Below the pieces are notes generated by a model. The model had not been told where the DNA came from. It was given only the letters and a program-made list of their open reading frames with translations, and ran no database searches. A stretch of 12,091 nucleotides of DNA from OMOG01 sp041485845. Lineage in GTDB: Bacteria > Acidobacteriota > Terriglobia > Bryobacterales > Bryobacteraceae. This document shows positions 7,005 to 12,091 of the stretch, one piece after another (position 1 is the stretch's first letter; every line of letters begins with the position of its first letter). The position numbers and the translations under genes were made by a program. The stretch is from positions 1 through 12,091 of the forward strand of contig JBGPKH010000229.1 of the NCBI GenBank assembly GCA_041485845.1. The letters run 5' to 3'.

Positions 7005-8195
7005 CTACTGGAACAACTGCGGCGCGAACTCGTTCAGGTAGTTGCGCCAGTTGATCCAGGTGTGGCCGCCGGGACTCTCTTTGAAGACCGGGCTGAAGCC
7101 GTGCTTCTTGAGCATGTCCACGGTGCTTCGAGTGGTGGTGATCAGGCCGTCGTCCACGCCGGTGCTGAACCAGAGCAGCTTGAGACCCTTCTTGGCAGCG
7201 GCGTTGTCCAGGTCGGCCTGGTGCTGTTCTTCCCAGGTCGGACTGGGCGGTGGTGTCGGCGCTGCTCCCCCGCGCCCGCCGCCGAAGGATCCGATCAGGC
7301 CGGAGCTGTAGACGCCGATGTACGCGAACTTATCGAGGTGAGGGATCGAGATATTGAGCGTCTGGCTGCCGCCCATGGAGAGGCCGGCGATGGCGCGGTG
7401 CGGCTTGTCGGTGTACACGCGATAGTGCGACTCGGCGTAGGGCATGAGGTCGGTTACGAAGTCCTGCACGAACTCGTCGGGTGCACCGGGGGCGCGCCCG
7501 CCGCCTCCTCCGCGGCCGCCGGTCGTCTGGGCGGTGTGGCCAGCGGGCATCACCACCACCATCGGCTTGGCCTTCTTGGCGGCGATCAGGTTGTCCAGGA
7601 TGAAGCCGGCGCGGCCCACCGAGGTCCACGCTTCGTCGGAATCGCCGGCGCCGTGCAGCAGGTAGAAGATGGGGAACTTGCCCTGACCCATCTCATATCC
7701 GGGCGGCGTGTAGACGTGCATGCGGCGCCACTTCTTGAGCGCGCTCGAGTAGTAAGGCGCCGATGCGACGGCGCCGTGCGGCACGTCCTTGGTGTCCATG
7801 AAGTCGGCGCCCGGAATGTAGACCATGCTCCAGACGCTGTTGTTCGATTGACTGATCGACGGGTTCCGCGGATCGATGGTGGCGACCCCGTCCACGTTGA
7901 AGTTGTAGCGGTAGGCGCCGGGGTCAATGGGGCCGAGTGTGGCTTCCCAAACACCGCTTTCCGCTTTGGTAGCGGTAGCGCCCTGGCCGCCGTTGCCGGG
8001 AATGTCGCTGCCGGTCAGACGGACGGCCTGCGACTGCGGGGCGTAGATGCGGAAGGTGACGCGGCGATCGGCTTGCACTTCCGGCGAGACAACCGCGGGC
8101 GCTTGCGGCCCGCGGCCGCCGCGCCCCGGCTGGGCGGGAGGGGCTTGCGCCGATAGGGTGGCTGCCAGCGCGAAGGCGGCAAGTAGCATTCTCAT
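7005..8195 (-). CDS. Secreted alpha/beta-hydrolase esterase, Fes/CE1-like (second paralogue)
   Basis: A 396-residue esterase. Residues 1-17 form a signal peptide (MRMLLAAFALAATLSAQ), followed by a Gly-Arg-Pro linker (PGRGGRGPQ) and an N-terminal immunoglobulin-like/CBM48-type domain (about 40-130; FRIYAPQSQAVRL, YRYNFNVDG). The esterase D-type alpha/beta-hydrolase domain fills the rest. It shows an oxyanion-hole HG at 181-182 (LLHGAGDSDEAW), nucleophile Ser273 in GLSMGG, acid Asp348 or Asp349 (GVDDG) and His378 (GGHTW). Relatives include enterochelin esterase and feruloyl/acetyl-xylan esterases of family CE1; the substrate here is unknown. It is last in the operon and overlaps the previous gene by ATGA. 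AAGGAGGA fixes the start at 8195, although the frame is open further upstream. A Gly-Arg-rich loop (about 226-235) sits inside the hydrolase domain. Confidence 0.92.
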   Translation of the reverse strand: MRMLLAAFALAATLSAQAPPAQPGRGGRGPQAPAVVSPEVQADRRVTFRIYAPQSQAVRLTGSDIPGNGGQGATATKAESGVWEATLGPIDPGAYRYNFNVDGVATIDPRNPSISQSNNSVWSMVYIPGADFMDTKDVPHGAVASAPYYSSALKKWRRMHVYTPPGYEMGQGKFPIFYLLHGAGDSDEAWTSVGRAGFILDNLIAAKKAKPMVVVMPAGHTAQTTGGRGGGGGRAPGAPDEFVQDFVTDLMPYAESHYRVYTDKPHRAIAGLSMGGSQTLNISIPHLDKFAYIGVYSSGLIGSFGGGRGGAAPTPPPSPTWEEQHQADLDNAAAKKGLKLLWFSTGVDDGLITTTRSTVDMLKKHGFSPVFKESPGGHTWINWRNYLNEFAPQLFQ

Positions 8196-9439
8196 TTGGG
8201 TCCTCCTTGAAACAATAAGGGCGCGAGCTCCGCCAGGTTCAGACGCCACAGCGGCCAAACGTGCGCGTAGCCCGGGATCTCCAAATCGGTAAACGGAATG
8301 TCCTTGGATTTGAGCCAGCTCTTGAACTGGCGGTTGACGTTGTTCAATCCGTCATCGAGGCCGCAGGCAATCCACAGCAGCTTGAGCTGCGAAGCGGCCT
8401 TGGCGGTGAGGCCGGGAAAATTCTTGTCGAAATCGGCGGCTTCCATGGGGACGCCTCCGCGGCCCCGCCCGCCGTCGGTGGAAGGCGCCGGCGGATTGGC
8501 GCGCGGCCACATGACGAACGCGCCGCTGAAGGAGCCGATGTAAGCGAACTTGTCCAGGTTGTGCAACCCCGTGTAGAGCGACTCGGCGCCGCCCATCGAG
8601 AGGCCGGCGATGGCGCGCTGGTTGCGGTCTTTGGTCACGCGATAGGCCTTCTCCACCTGCGGCATCACTTCCTCCACCAGGGCCCTGGCGAACGTGGGGA
8701 TCATGGTGGCGCCCATCGCGCTACGCGGCCCTTCGGGCGTGCCGTAGCCCAGCGTGTTCACCATCATCATGGGCTTGGCCTTGCCCTGATTGATGAGGTT
8801 GTCGAGAATCACGTTGGCGGCGCCCACGTTCAGCCACGCGGCCGCATCATCGCCGAGCCCGTGCAGGAGGTACAGCACCGGGTACGGCTCCTTGCGGTTG
8901 GCATCGTAGTTGGGCGGCGTGTAGACGTAGTAGTCGCGGTTGTCGCCCACCAGCGCGGACTTGTAGAAGTGATGGCTCACCGTGCCGCGCGGGCCATCGG
9001 CGGGCTCCCACGGACCGGGTCCGGGCACGTGCACCATGCTCTGTCCGGCGCTGCCGTACGAGGTCTTGAAGAGCGAATTGCCGGGGTCGTTGAACGTCGC
9101 GCCGTCCACCGAGAAGGAGTAGGTGTAGATGTCGGGCTTGAGCGCGCCGGTGGTCACGGACCATACGCCCTGCTCGTCCTTCTCCAAGGCGAGGCGCTGG
9201 CCGAGTCCGGTGACGAAGACCTCCTTGGCGTTGGGCGCGCGCAAGCGGACTGTGACTTTGCCGTCGGCGGAAACCTCGGGCGATCGCGGGGCCGGCGTGC
9301 CGCGCCCCTGCGCGCAGAGGGCGGCGGCGGAGAGGAGTGTGAGAAGAAGTTGGCGGGTTAACAACCCGCCGCAGGTTGACAACCTGCCCCACGGGCGGTC
9401 AGTGACTGGCCAGGAGGCCTGTCTTACTAGTCGTTTCAT
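8192..9439 (-). CDS. Secreted alpha/beta-hydrolase esterase, Fes/CE1-like (first paralogue)
   Basis: A 415-residue esterase with the same plan as its downstream neighbour: signal peptide, short Gly-Arg linker (QGRGTPAPRSP), immunoglobulin-like N-domain (about 55-140), then an esterase D-type hydrolase. Catalytic candidates are HG at 193-194 (LLHGLGDDAAAW), Ser281 in GLSMGG, Asp362 or Asp363 (GLDDG) and His393 (YAHVW). The start ATG 9439 is 2 nt after the stop of the quinoprotein gene. The frame runs back to 10057, but that part is antisense-frame noise inside the quinoprotein gene. The signal peptide is odd: between MKRLV and the hydrophobic core LLLTLLSAAALCAQ lies a polar stretch of about 25 residues, half of it encoded by two palindromes (9352-9387). 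Export may be affected, or translation may start further in. The two esterases are probably an old tandem duplication. Confidence 0.9.
   Translation of the reverse strand: MKRLVRQASWPVTDRPWGRLSTCGGLLTRQLLLTLLSAAALCAQGRGTPAPRSPEVSADGKVTVRLRAPNAKEVFVTGLGQRLALEKDEQGVWSVTTGALKPDIYTYSFSVDGATFNDPGNSLFKTSYGSAGQSMVHVPGPGPWEPADGPRGTVSHHFYKSALVGDNRDYYVYTPPNYDANRKEPYPVLYLLHGLGDDAAAWLNVGAANVILDNLINQGKAKPMMMVNTLGYGTPEGPRSAMGATMIPTFARALVEEVMPQVEKAYRVTKDRNQRAIAGLSMGGAESLYTGLHNLDKFAYIGSFSGAFVMWPRANPPAPSTDGGRGRGGVPMEAADFDKNFPGLTAKAASQLKLLWIACGLDDGLNNVNRQFKSWLKSKDIPFTDLEIPGYAHVWPLWRLNLAELAPLLFQGGPK
8201..8208 (-). promoter_or_regulatory. Ribosome binding site of the second esterase
   Basis: AAGGAGGA (minus strand) lies five bases before ATG 8195, inside the last codons of the first esterase. 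It places the start at 8195 and not at the far upstream start of the same frame (8258). Confidence 0.8.
9352..9387. repeat. Double palindrome inside the first esterase's signal-peptide region
   Basis: Two perfect palindromes lie back to back: GGCGGGTTAACAACCCGCC (9352-9370, 8-bp stem) and GCAGGTTGACAACCTGC (9371-9387, 8-bp stem). The surrounding bases to about 9425 (CCCCACGGGCGG, GGCCAGGAGGCCTGTC) share words with the palindromic repeat at 1483-1529. The element is read in frame as residues 18-30 of the esterase. It looks like an intergenic REP-like repeat that ended up in coding DNA. Confidence 0.7.
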
Positions 9440-9441
9440 GA

Positions 9442-11046
9442 TTACCTCTTTCCGGCCAGCGTCAACGCGTAGAGCGTGTCGCCGGCGCCTACGATCAGGT
9501 ACTGCCTGCCATCCAGCATCCACGTGGATGGCCCGTTGCTCACGGACTGAGTCAGCCGCTGGTGCCAGAGCTGCTTGCCGTCGGCGGGATCGAAGGCCAC
9601 CAGCTCGCCCGAATCGCCGGTGAACAAGAGATGACCGGCGGTCGTCAGAATGCCGCCGCTCATGCCGCCGCCGCGGCCCTGCTTGTGCTCGTGCTTCCAT
9701 TTGGCGAGGCCCGTGCGAATGTCCAGCGCCCACAGCGCCGAGCCGGTGTCGAATCCGCCGCCGCCGCCACCGCCGTACCCTTCGGGCTTCTCGGACGTGT
9801 CGTACAGAAAGGCCATCCCGTAACCCGTGGTTCCGTTCAGGTAGAACAGCTCCGTCTGCGGATCGTAGCTGGGAGGCGGCCAGTTGGTCGCGCCCATGGC
9901 GGGCATGTCGATCATGGAGCCATCCACCTTGGGTTCCTTGGCCGGGTCGGGGATCGGCTGGCCCTTGGCATCCACTCCCTTGGCCCAGTTTCCGGTGCCC
10001 GAGAACGGTTTCGAGACCAGGTTCTTTCCGTTGGTCCGGTCGAGCACGAAGAACCACCCGGCGCGCGCGCCCTGCGCCAGCAGCTTGCGCGGCTGGCCGT
10101 CGATGGTGGCGTCGAACAGCACCGGCGTTTCCACGTTATCCCAATCGTGCGTGTCGTGTGGCGATGCCTGGAACCACCACACCAGCTTGCCGGTGTCGGG
10201 GTTCAGGGCCACGATCGAAGCGGTCCACAGGTTGGCCCCCTGGCGCGACTGTCCCGCAAACACCGGGTTGGCATTGCCCGTGCCCCAGTAGATCAGGTTG
10301 AGCTCGGGATCGTAGGTGCCGGGCATCCAGGTCATGCCGCCGCCGTGGTCCATGGAATCCTGGGTCGGCCAGGTTTCGGAACCGGGGTCGCCCTTCTTCT
10401 GCGGCGTGGTGTACCAGCGCCATTGCAAGTCGCCGGTCTCGGGGTTGCGCGACTCGAGATAGCCGCGCACGTCCATGGCATCGCCGCCCACGCCCACGAT
10501 GATGTGGTCCTTGACCACGAGCGGGGCCATGGTGGTGAAGTATTGCAGCTTCTCGTCGGCGATCTTCTTGCGCCAGCGCTCCTTGCCGTCCTTGGCATTG
10601 AGTGAGATGAACCAGCCGTCGGGACTCTCGAAGTACAGCCAGTTTCCGTACATGCCGACGCCGCGCTGGCCCACCAGGTGGCCGCCCTTGTCTTCGAAAT
10701 CGTACTGCCAGAGATGCTCGCCGGTGCGCGCGTTGATGGCGAAGATGTGGTCGGGTATGGTGAAGTACAGGATGCCGTTTACCAGCAGGGGAGTGGACTT
10801 GATGGTGGGGCCGCCCACGCCGCGCTGCGGGCCGACGCTCGAGATGCGGTATATCCAGTCGATCTTGAGCAGGTCCACGGTGGACTGATTGATCTGGTCG
10901 TGATCGCTGAAACGCCGCCCAGAGTAGTCGCCGTTGTAAGTGGGCCAGGTGTCGGCGGGGCGCTTGAACAGAGTCAGTGCTTTGGGGTCGAGGCCCTGCG
11001 CGGAAGCGAGCGCGGCCAGGATAGGAAGCAAAAGAGTAGTTTTCAT
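9442..11046 (-). CDS. PQQ-type beta-propeller dehydrogenase (quinoprotein)
   Basis: A 534-residue exported protein of the eight-bladed quinoprotein alcohol dehydrogenase family. These are periplasmic enzymes that oxidise alcohols or aldehydes with pyrroloquinoline quinone and pass electrons to cytochrome c. Residues 1-17 are a signal peptide (MKTTLLLPILAALASAQ). Blade (tryptophan-docking) motifs recur: ARTGEHLWQY (~106), AKDGKERWRK (~151), PETGDLQWRW (~202), PDTGKLVWWF (~283), IRTGLAKWKH (~443) and PADGKQLWHQ (~487). YWGTGNANP (253-261) and HDTHDWDNVETPVL (297-310) correspond to conserved family segments; the latter probably carries the catalytic Asp (301 or 303). I see no cysteine anywhere, so the vicinal disulfide of classical methanol and ethanol dehydrogenases is absent. 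A Gly-rich loop (424-431) is unusual. The start overlaps the cytochrome stop by ATGA. Substrate and cofactor are inferred from the family. Confidence 0.9.
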   Translation of the reverse strand: MKTTLLLPILAALASAQGLDPKALTLFKRPADTWPTYNGDYSGRRFSDHDQINQSTVDLLKIDWIYRISSVGPQRGVGGPTIKSTPLLVNGILYFTIPDHIFAINARTGEHLWQYDFEDKGGHLVGQRGVGMYGNWLYFESPDGWFISLNAKDGKERWRKKIADEKLQYFTTMAPLVVKDHIIVGVGGDAMDVRGYLESRNPETGDLQWRWYTTPQKKGDPGSETWPTQDSMDHGGGMTWMPGTYDPELNLIYWGTGNANPVFAGQSRQGANLWTASIVALNPDTGKLVWWFQASPHDTHDWDNVETPVLFDATIDGQPRKLLAQGARAGWFFVLDRTNGKNLVSKPFSGTGNWAKGVDAKGQPIPDPAKEPKVDGSMIDMPAMGATNWPPPSYDPQTELFYLNGTTGYGMAFLYDTSEKPEGYGGGGGGGFDTGSALWALDIRTGLAKWKHEHKQGRGGGMSGGILTTAGHLLFTGDSGELVAFDPADGKQLWHQRLTQSVSNGPSTWMLDGRQYLIVGAGDTLYALTLAGKR

Positions 11047-11930
11047 TTCAGCGTCACCAGGTAGGCTGTCAGGTTATGGATGTCCGCGTCGGAGTACTTG
11101 GGCAGCAGCGCGCGGTGGCCGGCCAGCTTGTCCTCCAATTGCACCTTCACCCGATCGCGCGGCCAGGAGCGATAGTCGCCGGCGGCGTCGTACATCGAGA
11201 CTTCGAAGTCGGTGAGCGTCTTGATAGTGCCCGCGACTGACTGACCCGAGGGGAGCGTCACCGTGGCTTTCGACGGTCCGAACGTGGCCGGCCAGAGGAA
11301 TCGCGACTGCAACGTGGCTGCCTGCGGGAATCTTGTGCCGATCTTGGCCATGTCGCCAGTTATCGAATGGCAGCTCTTGCAGGAGCTATTGAAGTACTCT
11401 TCGCCTTTCTTCGCGTCGCCGCTGGCTTGCGTGCGCAGGCCGGCGTAAGTGGCGCCATAAGTGCCGCGGTTGGCCGCCAGCTCCACCTGGAGGTGAACAT
11501 ACTGCGAGATGTTGTAAACATCGTCCTGCGAGAGGGTCGGGAAGCCGGGCATGCCGGCCTGCGGGCGGCCTGTCTTGATTACGGGCCCGATCTCTTCGCC
11601 CTTCTCGTCGTGGAGGACCACGACGGAGCGGACGAGGCTCGGTCCTTGCGACCCGCGGGCGTTGTCGCCGTGGCAGGTCCCGCAGTTCTGCTTGTAGAGC
11701 GGCTCGCCCTTCTTGGCCGCCGCTTCGTCGGGAGCCGGCCCGAGTCCCAGGAACTCGCGCGTGGATCCGCCGCGGCCGCCGCCTCCGCGGCCACCGCCGC
11801 GTCCGCCACGTCCGGCTTGGGCGGGTCCGCGGCCGGCGGGCGGCAGCTCCTCCTGCGCCAACAGGTCCGGCGCCGCGACCGCGAGGGTGAGGACGGTGCC
11901 GAGTATCCATGCGCGTCTGCGAACGATCAT
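11043..11930 (-). CDS. Exported diheme c-type cytochrome
   Basis: A 295-residue periplasmic electron carrier, first gene of the operon. Residues 1-25 form a signal peptide (MIVRRRAWILGTVLTLAVAAPDLLA), followed by a Gly-Arg-rich linker (about 33-56). Two covalent heme sites are visible: CGTCH at 83-87 and CKSCH at 184-188. GMPGFP (Met127) is a likely axial ligand for the first heme; Met194 is a candidate for the second. The C-terminal ~80 residues (SGQSVAGTIKTLTDFEVSMY ... YSDADIHNLTAYLVTLK) form a beta-rich segment and then a terminal helix typical of cytochrome c. AGGAG six bases upstream fixes the start at 11930. Co-transcription with the quinoprotein suggests that it accepts electrons from that enzyme. 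Confidence 0.92.
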   Translation of the reverse strand: MIVRRRAWILGTVLTLAVAAPDLLAQEELPPAGRGPAQAGRGGRGGGRGGGGRGGSTREFLGLGPAPDEAAAKKGEPLYKQNCGTCHGDNARGSQGPSLVRSVVVLHDEKGEEIGPVIKTGRPQAGMPGFPTLSQDDVYNISQYVHLQVELAANRGTYGATYAGLRTQASGDAKKGEEYFNSSCKSCHSITGDMAKIGTRFPQAATLQSRFLWPATFGPSKATVTLPSGQSVAGTIKTLTDFEVSMYDAAGDYRSWPRDRVKVQLEDKLAGHRALLPKYSDADIHNLTAYLVTLK

Positions 11931-11936
11931 CGAGTT

Positions 11937-11941
11937 CTCCT
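11937..11941 (-). promoter_or_regulatory. Ribosome binding site of the cytochrome gene
   Basis: AGGAG on the minus strand, six bases before ATG 11930. This is the only clear free-standing ribosome binding site at the head of the four-gene operon; the PQQ gene, by contrast, has only a weak site and probably depends on coupling. Confidence 0.75.
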
Positions 11942-11958
11942 GTTAGTCCGCTCCCTTT

Positions 11959-12091
11959 GGTCGCGGCTCTGCAAAGGTCGCGGCTCCGAAAGGTCGCGGC
12001 TCTGCAAAGGTCGCGGCTCGGAAAGGGTCGTGGCTCGGAAAAGGTCGCGGCTCCGAAAGGTCGCGGCTCTGCAAGGTCGCGGCTCGGAAAG
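11959..12091. repeat. 16-17-bp tandem repeat upstream of the cytochrome operon
   Basis: Eight consecutive copies of a unit GGTCGCGGCTCNGNAAA start at 11959, 11976, 11992, 12009, 12026, 12043, 12059 and 12075. The array runs off the window edge. The core GGTCGCGGCTC is nearly invariant (one copy has GTCGTGG). The variable part alternates between TGCAAA, CGAAA and GGAAA. The array begins about 28 bp upstream of the cytochrome start, so the operon promoter must lie inside it or beyond it. Confidence 0.9.

Noticed and set aside
7062..9361. Long plus-strand frames opposite the esterases (7062-8156 and 8261-9361)
   Set aside because: They are shadows of the strongly supported minus-strand esterases and lack domain similarity.
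9440..10057. Upstream extension of the first esterase frame
   Set aside because: It overlaps the quinoprotein gene in another frame and is arginine-rich noise; ATG 9439 directly after the quinoprotein stop is the sensible start.

Overview
The window looks like a chromosome segment of an Acidobacteriota bacterium of the Solibacter/Bryobacter type. The strongest evidence is the C-terminal domain of the large plus-strand gene, which matches the 'Solibacter uncharacterized C-terminal' (TIGR03437) type. High GC, secreted quinoprotein/cytochrome/esterase genes with Gly-Arg-rich linkers, and abundant short palindromic and tandem repeats agree. The assignment rests on recognised sequence features, not on a search.

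Layout. 1-342: no gene. 343-1482 (+): exported tetratricopeptide-repeat protein. 1483-1529: compact palindromic repeat. 1530-3185 (-): ruins of a type I CRISPR-Cas operon, read cas6 then cas3. cas6 (Cmx6/MYXAN type) is broken by a one-base expansion of a G run. cas3 keeps its HD nuclease domain and Walker A motif, then stops at the palindromic repeat. No effector or adaptation genes and no CRISPR array remain. 3186-3824: gene-poor, with two copies of a ~128-bp repeat 177 bp apart, each with a 12-bp hairpin whose stem shows two compensatory base-pair changes. 3825-6797 (+): ~990-aa exported double beta-propeller protein with the Solibacter C-terminal domain. 6798-7004: a 72-bp tandem repeat between convergent genes.

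7005-11930 (-): a tightly packed four-gene operon read right to left: diheme c-type cytochrome, PQQ-type beta-propeller dehydrogenase, and two tandem paralogous Fes/CE1-like esterases. Three junctions are ATGA overlaps or a 2-nt gap, so the genes are probably translationally coupled. All four products carry export signals. The simplest model is a periplasmic or extracellular pathway in which the esterases release alcohol or phenolic moieties, the quinoprotein oxidises a product, and the cytochrome carries electrons onward. The substrate cannot be read from the sequence. 11959-12091: eight copies of a 16-17-bp tandem repeat directly upstream of this operon, where its promoter should lie.

Most interesting points: the covarying twin hairpins, the in-frame palindromic repeat inside the signal-peptide region of the first esterase, the repeat-associated truncation and frameshift of the Cas genes, and the cytochrome-quinoprotein-esterase-esterase operon.
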